Shown in pieces: positions 26,116 to 34,062 of a stretch of DNA of 44,049 nt. Within the stretch, counting starts at the first letter, position 1. Each line of letters starts with the position of its first letter. Below the pieces are notes generated by a model that saw only the letters and a program-made list of their open reading frames with translations, was not told the origin of the DNA and did not search any database. This stretch comes from Halothiobacillus sp. (GTDB lineage: Bacteria > Pseudomonadota > Gammaproteobacteria > JAAZVP01): the NCBI GenBank assembly GCA_018623495.1, contig JAAZVP010000019.1:1-44049 (forward strand), written 5' to 3'. Position numbers and translations under genes: made by a program.

Positions 26116-26596
26116 TCGGCCGCCCCGCCCGTCGACCCTCTTCACCGATCCGGTCCATTTCCTGGCCTTCGGGTTCGGCTCCGGGCTCTCGCCAGTGGCC
26201 CCCGGGACCTTCGGCACGCTGGCGGCGGTGGCACTCTACCTGCCGCTGGCGATGCTGCCCCTCTGGGCCTATCTCGCGGTGGTCGCTGTGGCCAGCGTCG
26301 CCGGGGTCTTCATCTGCGGGACGAGCGCCGAGCGCCTGGGCGTGCACGACCACGGCGGCATCGTCTGGGACGAGTTCGCCGGCTTCTGGCTGGCCATGGC
26401 CGGCGCCCCCGCCGGCTGGCCCTGGGTGGTCGCCGGTTTCCTGCTCTTCCGGCTGTTCGACATCGCCAAGCCCTGGCCCATCCGCTGGCTGGACCAGCAG
26501 GTCGGCGGCGGGCTGGGCATCATGGTCGACGACCTGCTCGCCGGCATCTACGCGCTGGTGATCCTGCAGCTGGCAGCCCACTTCCTCCTGCGCTGA
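26108..26596 (+). CDS. pgpA: Phosphatidylglycerophosphatase A
   Basis: This 162-residue inner-membrane enzyme dephosphorylates phosphatidylglycerophosphate to phosphatidylglycerol. Visible are FGFGSGLSPVAPGTFGTLAA, HDHGGIVWDEFAGFWLAM (metal-binding Asp/Glu), FRLFDIAKPWPI and GLGIMVDDLLAGIYA. ATG 26108 overlaps the thiL stop. This is the last gene of the conserved rib-nus-thiL-pgpA run. Confidence 0.95.
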   Translation: MADRPPRPSTLFTDPVHFLAFGFGSGLSPVAPGTFGTLAAVALYLPLAMLPLWAYLAVVAVASVAGVFICGTSAERLGVHDHGGIVWDEFAGFWLAMAGAPAGWPWVVAGFLLFRLFDIAKPWPIRWLDQQVGGGLGIMVDDLLAGIYALVILQLAAHFLLR

Positions 26597-26638
26597 GGCG
26601 GGCTGCTAGACTCTGGAAAAGGCCCCGGAGAACCGCCC

Positions 26639-27118
26639 ATGAAACCGGCAATGCGATGGATCATGCTCGTCCTGTCGACCCTGTCCGCCGGGTCGGCCTG
26701 GGCCGGTCACCTCGAGATCGGCGTGGGCGGGACCTTCAAGTACCACGACGAGGGTGCCGAGCGCGACCTGGTCAACATCGCCTGGGTGGAGGAGGGCCTG
26801 CTGGCCGACGAGGTGGCGGCCGGTCGGCTCTCGGGCAAGGCGCTCCGCCCGGACCGCGATGGTGGCGACCCCGACCTGGGCGAGGCCGTGCACTATCTCA
26901 GCTGGGGCAAGCGGCTGACCTGGCAGCGCTGGTTCGTCGGCCTGGCGGTCGCGGTGGTGGACCAGACCAGTTCACGGCTCTCCAGCACCCTCGAGTTCAA
27001 GACCCAGGTCGGTTGGGCCGCGGGTCCGGTGGTGCTCAAGCTCGAGCACCTCTCCAATGGTGGATTCCACGGCGAGAACCGGGGCGAGAACCTGGCCGTG
27101 ATCGGCTGGCGATTCTGA
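26639..27118 (+). CDS. Small outer-membrane protein, PagL-like (lipid A deacylase candidate)
   Basis: This 159-residue protein has a signal peptide (about 1-22, ending SAWA) and ends in WRF, as expected for a beta-barrel. Near the C-terminus EHLSNGGFHGENRGEN resembles the PagL active site (His-x-Ser-Asn, with a Glu about 11-12 residues on). PagL removes the 3-O-acyl chain of lipid A. Length fits PagL (about 170). The rest of the sequence is too divergent to be sure, and it could be another small barrel. A -10-like TAGACT lies at 26607. Its stop is one base from the stop of the convergent moaB. Confidence 0.5.
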   Translation: MKPAMRWIMLVLSTLSAGSAWAGHLEIGVGGTFKYHDEGAERDLVNIAWVEEGLLADEVAAGRLSGKALRPDRDGGDPDLGEAVHYLSWGKRLTWQRWFVGLAVAVVDQTSSRLSSTLEFKTQVGWAAGPVVLKLEHLSNGGFHGENRGENLAVIGWRF

Positions 27119-27119
27119 T

Positions 27120-27638
27120 TCATTCCCGCAGCCGCGGCATCAGCTCGACCATGTTGCAGGGACGGGTGCGGTAGTCGAGCTGGGCCTCGATGAGCCTGTC
27201 CCAGCCGTCGCGGCAGGCGCCGCTGGAGCCCGGCAGGACGAACAGGTAGGTGCCGTTGGCCACCCCTGCCGTGGCCCGGGACTGCAGCGTGGAGGTGCCG
27301 ATGTCGGCATAGGAGAGATTGCGGAACATCTCGCCGAAGCCGTCGATCTCCTTGTCGAACAGCACCCGCACCGCCTCCGGGGTGCCGTCGCGGCCGGTGA
27401 GGCCGGTGCCGCCGGTGGTGACCACCACGTCCACCTCGCGCTCGGCGATCCAGGCCGAGACCACCGCGCGGATGGCGTAGACATCGTCGCGCACGATCCG
27501 GCGGGCGTGCAGCCGATGGCCGGCCGTCTCCAGCCGTTCCACCAGCAGGCGGCCGGAGGTGTCGTCGTCCAGCCCGCGGCTGTCCGAGACGGTGAGCACG
27601 GCGATGTTCAAGGGGATGAATTCGCGATCGCTGGCCAT
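27120..27638 (-). CDS. moaB: Molybdenum cofactor biosynthesis protein MoaB
   Basis: This 172-residue protein of the MogA/MoaB fold is linked to adenylylation of molybdopterin. Motifs: [19 protein letters not shown] at the start, [42 protein letters not shown] and [17 protein letters not shown] 27638 has GGAGGA about 6 nt upstream. No other molybdenum cofactor genes are nearby, except a molybdenum-carrier-like domain at 34837-35331. Confidence 0.94.
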   Translation of the reverse strand: MASDREFIPLNIAVLTVSDSRGLDDDTSGRLLVERLETAGHRLHARRIVRDDVYAIRAVVSAWIAEREVDVVVTTGGTGLTGRDGTPEAVRVLFDKEIDGFGEMFRNLSYADIGTSTLQSRATAGVANGTYLFVLPGSSGACRDGWDRLIEAQLDYRTRPCNMVELMPRLRE

Positions 27639-27663
27639 CGGGGTCCTCCAAGCGGGCAAAACC

Positions 27664-27674
27664 GGCATTATGCC
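27664..27674. promoter_or_regulatory. Palindrome GGCATTATGCC overlapping a -10-like box for moaB
   Basis: An 11-bp perfect palindrome lies 26-36 nt upstream of the moaB ATG. On the minus strand it contains CATAAT (27672-27667), a good -10 match. No good -35 is seen 17 nt further up. Confidence 0.3.
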
Positions 27675-27746
27675 AAGCCCCGGGGCCGCGTGGCGACGCC
27701 GGCGCCGGCCTGGTGAGGGAAACGACACGAAGAGAGGGAACCCGGA

Positions 27747-28661
27747 ATGCGCGTGATGGGAATGGGGCTCCTGGCCCTGCTTTTCTGCCTGCCGGTGGCC
27801 GCCGGCGAGATCCGCCTGGCGAGCTGGAACCTGAACAACCTGCACTGGCAGAGCGGCGAGCCCCTGCGCTCGCGGGCGCCGGTGCGTGCCGATGCCGACT
27901 ACCACCGGTTGCGCGACTACGCTCGCCGGCTGGATGCCGACGTGGTGGCCCTCCAGGAGGTCAACGGACCCCGGGCGGCCCGGCGGGTCTTTCCCCCTTC
28001 CGAGTACCGGCTGTTCTTTTCCGGGCGCCTGGCCGAGGACCGCCGAACCGGCCGGGAGAGCGACCGCATCTACACCGGCTTCGCCGTGCGTCGCGGGGTC
28101 TTCGACCGGGTCGAGAAGCGCGACTACCCCGCCCTGGGGCTGGCCCACGGCCGCGGGTTGCGCTGGGGCACCGAACTGCGCCTGTTCCGGGACGGTGACG
28201 AGCTGGCGGTGCTGGCCGTGCACCTGAAGTCGGGCTGCTTCGCCCGCTCCCTGGAGCCGGCCGACGATCCGGCCTGTCGCACCCTGGCCGCCCAGCGCCG
28301 CCCCCTGGAGGCCTGGATCGACGCCCGCGCGGAGGCGGGCATGGCCTTCGCCGTGCTCGGGGACTTCAACCGGGCGTTCGACATCTTCGGTGACCGCGAC
28401 CATGTCTGGGAGGCCATCGACGACGGTTCACCGGAAGGCCTCGATCTCTGGCGCCTGCCGTATCACCGCGAGTCCCGTTGCTGGGCCGGCACCGGTCGCC
28501 ACCATCGCCATCCCATCGATTTCCTGGTCTTCGACGACCGCGCCTGGCAGCGGGTGGACCGCGACAGCTTCCGCCAGCTCACCTTCGACCCCGACCACCG
28601 CGACATCGCCCGCGGCACACCCTCCGATCACTGCCCCATTGTCGTGGAAATCGACGGGTAG
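27747..28661 (+). CDS. Secreted endonuclease/exonuclease/phosphatase (EEP) family protein
   Basis: This 304-residue protein has a signal peptide (about 1-20, ending PVAAG-E), so it is periplasmic or secreted. The DNase I-like EEP fold is seen in RLASWNLNNL, VVALQEVNG (metal-binding Glu), LAVHLKSGC, VLGDFNRAF and GTPSDHCPIVVEI (catalytic SDH). Such proteins cleave nucleic acids, sugar phosphates or phospholipids; the substrate here is unknown. Cysteines at SGCFA, PACRT and SRCWAG may form disulfides. ATG 27747 follows GAGAGGG; ATG 27756 is an alternative. It is divergent from moaB. Confidence 0.85.
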   Translation: MRVMGMGLLALLFCLPVAAGEIRLASWNLNNLHWQSGEPLRSRAPVRADADYHRLRDYARRLDADVVALQEVNGPRAARRVFPPSEYRLFFSGRLAEDRRTGRESDRIYTGFAVRRGVFDRVEKRDYPALGLAHGRGLRWGTELRLFRDGDELAVLAVHLKSGCFARSLEPADDPACRTLAAQRRPLEAWIDARAEAGMAFAVLGDFNRAFDIFGDRDHVWEAIDDGSPEGLDLWRLPYHRESRCWAGTGRHHRHPIDFLVFDDRAWQRVDRDSFRQLTFDPDHRDIARGTPSDHCPIVVEIDG

Positions 28662-28713
28662 GGCATGTTTTCGGCATCGAGGCCGGGGATTAGGCTGTTC
28701 CTGTCGACGCTGA

Positions 28714-29727
28714 ATGCAGGTATTCGTGTTGGATCGAGACCGTACCCATTGTCCCCTGCCGCCCCTGGCGCACACGCGCACCGGTGAACCGCGCCGCATC
28801 GGCGTGGAGCTGGAACTGATCGGCCCCTCGATCGAGGCCGTCGCCGGCGAGGTGGCGGCCTGTTTCCGCGGCCGCGTGGAGACCGTCAGCCGCTACGAGG
28901 CGGTGGTCTCCGGCGACCCGGCGGGCGACTGGCGGGTGGAACTGGATTTCGAGGTGCTCAAGCAGTGGGGCCGACGCGAGCCGCCGGCCGAGCCGCTGGC
29001 GGCCGCCATGGACCGTGCTGCCGAGGACCTGTTGCGCCTGGGTGCCGAACAAGTGGTGCCCGTGGAGGTGGTCAGTCCGCCGCTGCCCATGGACCGTCTG
29101 GGGGAGATGGAGGCCCTGGTGGCCCGCCTGCGCGAACGGGGGGCCAAGGGCACCGGCGCCGGCGTGACCCATGCCTTCGGCCTGCAGCTCAACCCGGAGA
29201 TGCCCGCGACCGACGCCGCTACCGTGGTGCGCTACCTCAAGGGGTTCCTCTGCCTGTTCGACTGGCTCAAGTGGCGCGCCCGGGTGGATTTCTCGCGGCG
29301 CCTCACGCCCTACATCGACCCGTTTCCCGCCGACTATGTCCGCCGGGTCGTGGAGCCCCACTACTGGCCCGACCGCGACACCCTGGTGCAGGACTACCTG
29401 GCCGCCAATCCCACCCGCAACCGGCCGCTGGACCTGTTGCCGCTGCTGCTGCACCTGGCGCCCGACCCGGTCCGGGCGGTGGTCGCCGACCCCCGCGTGA
29501 AGCCGCGCCCGGCACTGCATTACCGCCTGCCCAACAGCGAGATCGACCGGCCGGGCTGGGGCGTGGGCCCGGCCTGGCGCGACTGGCTGGAGGTGGAGCG
29601 GCTGGTGGCCGACGAGGGGGCGCTGGACGCGCTCTGCCGGCGCTACGCCCGGTTTCTCGACCAGCCGCTTCACGGTGTCTGGGGCAACTGGCTGGAGGAG
29701 GTGCGCGCATGGCTCGCCGCCCGCTGA
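28714..29727 (+). CDS. Putative amidoligase (glutamine-synthetase-like fold)
   Basis: This 337-residue protein belongs to the amidoligase family related to glutamine synthetase and gamma-glutamyl ligases. IGVELELIGPS carries the family's GxExE motif, followed by VELDFEVLKQW, VEVVSPPLPMD and THAFGLQLNPEM. These ligases are predicted to form amide bonds on peptides or small metabolites using ATP; the true substrate is unknown. The start is uncertain: ATG 28714 has no ribosome site, and GTG 28726 is possible. It overlaps the following class-I amidotransferase gene by 19 nt. Known comparative work describes this pair as a recurring unit. Confidence 0.8.
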   Translation: MQVFVLDRDRTHCPLPPLAHTRTGEPRRIGVELELIGPSIEAVAGEVAACFRGRVETVSRYEAVVSGDPAGDWRVELDFEVLKQWGRREPPAEPLAAAMDRAAEDLLRLGAEQVVPVEVVSPPLPMDRLGEMEALVARLRERGAKGTGAGVTHAFGLQLNPEMPATDAATVVRYLKGFLCLFDWLKWRARVDFSRRLTPYIDPFPADYVRRVVEPHYWPDRDTLVQDYLAANPTRNRPLDLLPLLLHLAPDPVRAVVADPRVKPRPALHYRLPNSEIDRPGWGVGPAWRDWLEVERLVADEGALDALCRRYARFLDQPLHGVWGNWLEEVRAWLAAR

Positions 29728-30398
29728 TCGGCATCACCGGGGGCCGTCGGGGCGGGCGCTCCCTGCGCTGGCTGATCGCCCTGGGCGTGTGGCAGGCCGG
29801 GGGGCACATCGTCCAGCTCTCGCCGGCGCGCCCGGACCCGCCCCGCCCCCTCGACGGCGTGGTCATCTCCGGCGGGCACGACGTGGAACCGGTGCTCTAC
29901 AAGCAGGCGCCGCTGGTGGAATCGCGCTACGATACCGAGCGGGATGCCTTCGAGTCGCTGGTCATCGACTCGGCACTGGCCCGTGGCCTGCCGCTGCTGG
30001 GGATCTGTCGCGGCGCGCAACTGCTCAACGTGCGCCTGGGCGGCAGCCTCCACCAGGACCTCGGCCGCCACCGCCAGCGGACCTCGAGCCGGCGCACGAT
30101 CCTGCCCTTGAAGACCCTGCGGCTGGACCCGGGAAGCCGGCTGCGGGCGATCCTCGGGCGAGAGCGACTGCGCATCAACAGCCTGCACGACCAGGCCATT
30201 GACGAGCTGGGCTCGGGGCTGCGCCGGGTCGGCTGGGACATCGACGGGATCACCCAGGCCGTGGAACACGAGCACGCCCGGCTGCTTTTGGGCGTGCAGT
30301 GGCACCCCGAGTTCCTGCTGCTGCAGTCCACGCAGCGGCGCCTGTTCCGCGCCCTGGTGAGCGCGGCCGATCGCGGCGAACAAGGGCCCGATACCTGA
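29709..30398 (+). CDS. Class-I glutamine amidotransferase-like hydrolase (gamma-glutamyl-GABA hydrolase/PuuD family)
   Basis: This 229-residue peptidase C26 protein contains GITGGRRGG, VVISGGHDVEP, the nucleophile elbow LGICRGAQLLNV (catalytic Cys) and GVQWHPEFLLLQ (catalytic His-Pro-Glu). The family hydrolyses gamma-glutamyl bonds or releases ammonia from glutamine. Its tight overlap with the amidoligase gene suggests the pair makes and trims, or aminates, the same compound. It starts at ATG 29709 and ends at TGA 30398, where a truncated GGDEF reading frame begins. Confidence 0.88.
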   Translation: MARRPLIGITGGRRGGRSLRWLIALGVWQAGGHIVQLSPARPDPPRPLDGVVISGGHDVEPVLYKQAPLVESRYDTERDAFESLVIDSALARGLPLLGICRGAQLLNVRLGGSLHQDLGRHRQRTSSRRTILPLKTLRLDPGSRLRAILGRERLRINSLHDQAIDELGSGLRRVGWDIDGITQAVEHEHARLLLGVQWHPEFLLLQSTQRRLFRALVSAADRGEQGPDT

Positions 30399-30781
30399 TT
30401 GTCATTTCCAAGGCGGTCAACGACCGGTTCGGCCATGCCGCCGGCGACGAGGTCCTGGTGGCACTGGCCGACCTCTTCAGCCGCGAGCTGCGCGAGAGCG
30501 ACGTGCTGGCTCGCTTCGGTGGCGAGGAATTCGTGCTGGTCCTGCCGGGAACCGGCCTGGAGGACGCCGGCCGGCTGCTGGCGCGCCTTCGCCGGCGGGT
30601 GGAGGAGAGCGCGGTGGAGTTCGACGGTGACCGCATCGGGGTCACCATCAGCGCCGGCATCACCGAATGGGGCCCGGAAGAGCCGCTGGAGACGGCCCTC
30701 CAGCGCGCGGACGGGCTCCTTTATGCCTCCAAGGCCGCCGGCCGCAACTGCCTGCGGAGCGGGCCGGCGGGCGACGGTTGA
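30392..30781 (+). pseudogene. Truncated GGDEF (diguanylate cyclase) domain fragment
   Basis: About 129 codons resemble the second part of a GGDEF domain: KAVNDRFGHAAGDEVL, LARFGGEEFVLVLPGTGL with an upstream RxxD (RESD), and TISAGITEW, ending QRADGLLYASKAAGRN. The front of the domain is missing, including the first metal-binding Asp: YLIVI is followed directly by SKAVND where DLDHFK is expected. There is no good start codon or ribosome site, and the frame runs into the amidotransferase gene. It is best read as a remnant joined to that gene's 3' end. The active-site loop is intact, so a recent event is likely. Confidence 0.65.
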
Positions 30782-30790
30782 GGCCCCCGG

Positions 30791-31456
30791 CTACTTTTCG
30801 AAGATCAGCGCGTCCGGGGCGGCACCCAGCTCCTCGAGCGCCTGGTTGATGGCGCTGACGAACGGGGGCGGGCCGCAGACGTAGAACTGCTGGGCGAAAT
30901 CGCCCACGTGGCGCTGGAGAAAGGCCTTGTCGATGCGGCCGTCGAGAAAGCCCGGCGCGCGCTCGTCGGTGCAGGTCAGCAGCGCCCGGTCGCCGAAGGC
31001 GTGGCGCAACTCCCTCTCGCAGATCACGTCGGCCGGCGTCTTGTTGGAGAACATCAGGCCGTGGCTGTCCAGGCGGTCGTCCGCCTGCAGCTGGCGCAGG
31101 ATGGCGAGAAAGGGGGTGATGCCCGCCCCGCCGGCGATGAACCAGCCCGGCCCGCGGTGGCGGATGGTGCCGAAGGCCTGCGACATCAGCAGCTTGTCGC
31201 CCGGACGCAGCCGGTGGAGCTGCTCGGTGACGCCCTCGTGCGCCGGGTAGCGCTTGATGATGAACTCCAGTACCCGGTCGTCGAGCAGGTTGGTGGGAGT
31301 GAAGGGGCGGCCTTCCTCGCGCCACGCCGGGGTATCCACGGCCAGCTCGACCCCCTGGCCGGGCCGGTAGTCCAGCCCCGGAGGCCGGGCGACCACGAAG
31401 CGCTTGACGTCGTGGGTGACGAACCCGGTCTGCAGCAATTCGACCTTGAAGTCCAT
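30791..31456 (-). CDS. FAD-dependent oxidoreductase, ferredoxin-NADP reductase-like
   Basis: This 221-residue protein has an FAD-binding barrel with RPFTPTN (RxFT, flavin binding) and a NAD(P) domain with GGAGITPFLAIL and CGPPPFVSAI. It ends in LIFEK. There is no ferredoxin or globin domain, so it needs an unknown electron acceptor. It is about 80 nt downstream of rimO on the same strand and may follow it as an operon; a role in reducing the Fe-S clusters of RimO is speculative. Its stop is nearly back-to-back with the GGDEF remnant. Confidence 0.85.
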   Translation of the reverse strand: MDFKVELLQTGFVTHDVKRFVVARPPGLDYRPGQGVELAVDTPAWREEGRPFTPTNLLDDRVLEFIIKRYPAHEGVTEQLHRLRPGDKLLMSQAFGTIRHRGPGWFIAGGAGITPFLAILRQLQADDRLDSHGLMFSNKTPADVICERELRHAFGDRALLTCTDERAPGFLDGRIDKAFLQRHVGDFAQQFYVCGPPPFVSAINQALEELGAAPDALIFEK

Positions 31457-31536
31457 GGCGCGCTCCCGTCGGGGCCGAGGCCGGCCGTTGTTTGGGCATT
31501 CACCCCGAAACTAGCAGAGACGCGCGTGAACCGCCT

Positions 31537-32859
31537 TCAGGCCGGCCGTCCCCAGAGATCGTGGTCGCCCGCCGCGGTGATCTCCACCTCGACGAAATCC
31601 CCGGGCGCCACCGTGGTCAGCCCGTCGACGAAGACGTTGCCGTCGACGTCCGGCGCATCGGCGGCCGAGCGCGTCACCGCGCCGTCCTCGTCCACCTCGT
31701 CCACCAGCACGGTCATCCGCCGGCCCACCTTGCGGGCCAGCTTGTTGCGGCTGATGCGTGCCTGGAGCTCCATGAACTCGTTCCAGCGCTCCTGCTTGAT
31801 CTCCTCGGGCACGGGATCGGGCAGGTCGTTGGCCGGGGCGCCGGCCACCGGCGAGTAGGTGAAGCAGCCGGCGCGGTCGATCTCGGCTTCCTCGAGGAAT
31901 GCCAGCAGCTGCTCGAAGTCGTCGTCGGTCTCGCCGGGGAAGCCGACGATGAAGGTCGAGCGGAGGGTCAGCTCCGGGCAGATCGCGCGCCAGGCACGGA
32001 TGCGCTCCAGGTTGTTCTGGGCGTGGGCCGGGCGCTTCATCCGCTTGAGCACGGCCGGGCTGGCATGCTGGAAGGGCACGTCCAGGTAGGGCAGGACCTT
32101 GCCCTCGGCCATCAGCGGGAGGATCTCGTCGACGTGCGGGTAGGGGTAGACGTAGTGCAGCCGTACCCAGGCATCCAGCGAGCCCATGGCCTCCACCAGC
32201 TCGCGGAAGCGGGTCTTCATCGGCCGGCCACCCCAGAAATCCAGCTTGTAGCGGGTGTCCACCCCGTAGGCGCTGGTGTCCTGCGAGACCACCAGCAGCT
32301 CGCGCACCCCGGCGTTCACCAGGTTCTCCGCCTCGCTCATCACCTCGCCCACCGGGCGGCTGTCCAGGTCACCGCGCAGCTGGGGGATGATGCAGAAGCT
32401 GCACCGGTGATTGCAGCCCTCCGAGATCTTCACGTAGGCATAATGGCGCGGGGTGAGCTTGATGCCCTGCGGCGGGACCAGGTCCACGAACGGGTCGTGC
32501 TGTGGCGGCAGGTGTTCGTGCACCGCTTGCATCACCTCCCGGTAGGCATGGGGGCCGGTGACGGCGAGCACCTCCGGGTGGGCCTCGCGCACCGTGCGAC
32601 CGTCGTCCTTGCCGCCCAGGCAGCCGGTGACGATCACCCGGCCGTTGTCCTCCAGCGCCTCGCCGATGGTCGCCAGCGACTCCTCCACCGCCGCGTCGAT
32701 GAAGCCGCAGGTGTTGACGATCACCAGGTCGGCACCCTCGTAGCTCTCGGAGAGCGCGTAGCCCTCGGCCCGCAGCTGGGTGATGATGCGTTCGCTGTCC
32801 ACTAGCGCCTTGGAGCAGCCCAGGGACACCAGTCCGACGCGCGGGGGATTCTCGTTCAC
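31537..32859 (-). CDS. rimO: Ribosomal protein S12 methylthiotransferase RimO
   Basis: This 440-residue radical-SAM enzyme methylthiolates Asp of ribosomal protein S12. The N-terminal UPF0004 domain has [20 protein letters not shown] and TGCLGG (first Fe-S cluster). The radical SAM domain has the CxxxCxxC motif in [14 protein letters not shown], and a C-terminal TRAM domain follows (about 370-440). Start is GTG 32859; a -10-like TAGAAT (32895-32890) lies about 30 nt upstream. Length matches the family. Confidence 0.96.
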   Translation of the reverse strand: MNENPPRVGLVSLGCSKALVDSERIITQLRAEGYALSESYEGADLVIVNTCGFIDAAVEESLATIGEALEDNGRVIVTGCLGGKDDGRTVREAHPEVLAVTGPHAYREVMQAVHEHLPPQHDPFVDLVPPQGIKLTPRHYAYVKISEGCNHRCSFCIIPQLRGDLDSRPVGEVMSEAENLVNAGVRELLVVSQDTSAYGVDTRYKLDFWGGRPMKTRFRELVEAMGSLDAWVRLHYVYPYPHVDEILPLMAEGKVLPYLDVPFQHASPAVLKRMKRPAHAQNNLERIRAWRAICPELTLRSTFIVGFPGETDDDFEQLLAFLEEAEIDRAGCFTYSPVAGAPANDLPDPVPEEIKQERWNEFMELQARISRNKLARKVGRRMTVLVDEVDEDGAVTRSAADAPDVDGNVFVDGLTTVAPGDFVEVEITAAGDHDLWGRPA

Positions 32860-32889
32860 GGCCTTGATCTCACGAAGAAGGAAGCGCGA

Positions 32890-32895
32890 ATTCTA
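32890..32895 (-). promoter_or_regulatory. Possible -10 element of rimO (TAGAAT)
   Basis: TAGAAT on the minus strand lies 31 nt before the GTG start. A -35 with the normal spacing is not convincing. Confidence 0.3.
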
Positions 32896-32970
32896 GCAGA
32901 GGTCGGTTTCACCGGGCTGTCATCGGCCTGCGACACACTCGTTCGCTTGGTGGAATCAGGGGAGGCGCCG

Positions 32971-33264
32971 ATGCCGCGGCGTGGGTTCGCGCCCAACGGG
33001 CGCGCGTTGCAGCAGTGGATGGGCTGGATGCTGATCGTGCCGGGATTGCTGGTCCTGCCGTTGCCGATTCCGCTGGGGCTGGTGATGATCATCGCCGGGC
33101 TGGCACTGGCGGCGCGCTACGATCCGCTCCTGCAGGGCTGGATTCGCCGGCTGCGTGCTCGCTTTCCCGATGCCAGCCGGCGGGCCAACCGCCTGCATCG
33201 CTACCTGCCGTTTCGCCTGCGCCGGGTGCTGGTGAGCACCGATCCCGAGCGCCGGCGCCGCTGA
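32971..33264 (+). CDS. Small membrane protein, PGPGW family
   Basis: This 97-residue protein has a basic N-terminus, a hydrophobic hairpin (WMGWMLIVPGLLVLPLPIPLG, then LVMIIAGLALAARYDP) and a basic C-terminus. The pattern fits the PGPGW-type putative transmembrane proteins of unknown function. ATG 32971 is chosen for AGGGGAGG about 6 nt upstream; the frame is open to TTG 32947. It is divergent from rimO and convergent with the CZB gene. Confidence 0.65.
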   Translation: MPRRGFAPNGRALQQWMGWMLIVPGLLVLPLPIPLGLVMIIAGLALAARYDPLLQGWIRRLRARFPDASRRANRLHRYLPFRLRRVLVSTDPERRRR

Positions 33265-33276
33265 GCGGTGCCGGGG

Positions 33277-33735
33277 TCAGGCGACCTCGAGCTTCTGGGC
33301 GAATTCCGTGTCGTCCATCTCCCGCAGCCGACCTTCCAGGGCCTCCAGTCGCTGGAGCACCCGGTGGGATTCGGACTCGAGTTTCTGCAGCTTGCTCTTG
33401 ATCACCGGTTCGTTCTGCTTCTGCTGGCGCCTGGCCTTGCCCACCAGGCGGGAGAACAGCGAGGGGTTCTCGGTTTCGGTGATCAGCTTGAAGATCTCGG
33501 TGTAGGACTGGTGCAGGGCGCGGTGGGCCTCGTCGATCTCGCGGAACTCGGGGAACACGGTCAGGGCCTGTCCTTCGCCGAAGTACCAGTGGCCGAAACG
33601 GCAGTCGGTGTGCAGCACGGGGATGAGCTCCTTGGAGACCTCGATGCCCTGGGCGAGCAGTTCCGCCCGGCCGACCCAGGCGAGGTGGTCGCGCTTGGCC
33701 TGGTGGAGCTTGTGGAGGATGTCGTTCTTGTTCAT
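33277..33735 (-). CDS. Stand-alone CZB (chemoreceptor zinc-binding) domain protein
   Basis: This 152-residue cytoplasmic protein is a four-helix CZB domain with the zinc ligands H17 (DHLAW), C45 (CRFGHWYFGEG), H71 and H75 (AHRALH), then a coiled-coil tail (residues about 100-150). CZB domains control chemoreceptors and diguanylate cyclases in response to zinc or oxidants. Here it is not fused to either, so it may act in trans. It has a GAGGA ribosome site about 10 nt upstream. Confidence 0.88.
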   Translation of the reverse strand: MNKNDILHKLHQAKRDHLAWVGRAELLAQGIEVSKELIPVLHTDCRFGHWYFGEGQALTVFPEFREIDEAHRALHQSYTEIFKLITETENPSLFSRLVGKARRQQKQNEPVIKSKLQKLESESHRVLQRLEALEGRLREMDDTEFAQKLEVA

Positions 33736-34062
33736 GGCGGTCGGGTCCTCGGGGACGCGTTTGGGTTTTTCTGGTTATTGGCGCTGGTCCACTCCCTGGC
33801 CTTGCGGTCGGAGTTTCCTTTCCCCGGTGCTTGACGGGCCGGCAGGACGGCCTGGCGCGGCATCTCGGCGCGCGGCGGTCCGGCCCGCGTTATTTTCCAT
33901 GCAAAATGTAGCATTTTAACGGCGGGGGCCGGGGATGTTGCCCAATGAATGTGTTGATCGCAGCGCAAGGGGAATTGATTCCGGCATCGGTCGATCAGCC
34001 GATGGACGGGCGAAAACGCCGGCCCGGGTTAGGATGGGCCGAGATGCCCGCTGGAGGGAGCG
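33736..34062. other. Divergent intergenic region between CZB and phosphoesterase genes
   Basis: This 327-bp region has no supported gene. It holds the only markedly AT-rich stretch of the window, around 33893-33920, centred on AAAATG-TAG-CATTTT (33903-33917), a perfect 6-bp inverted repeat that could be a regulator site. Upstream of the phosphoesterase start is a clear ribosome site, GGAGGG, near 34053. Confidence 0.7.
33903..33917. promoter_or_regulatory. AT-rich inverted repeat AAAATGtagCATTTT
   Basis: A 15-bp operator-like palindrome stands out in a GC-rich background, midway between the divergent CZB and phosphoesterase-SLOG genes. It could bind a regulator or melt at a promoter. Confidence 0.4.
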
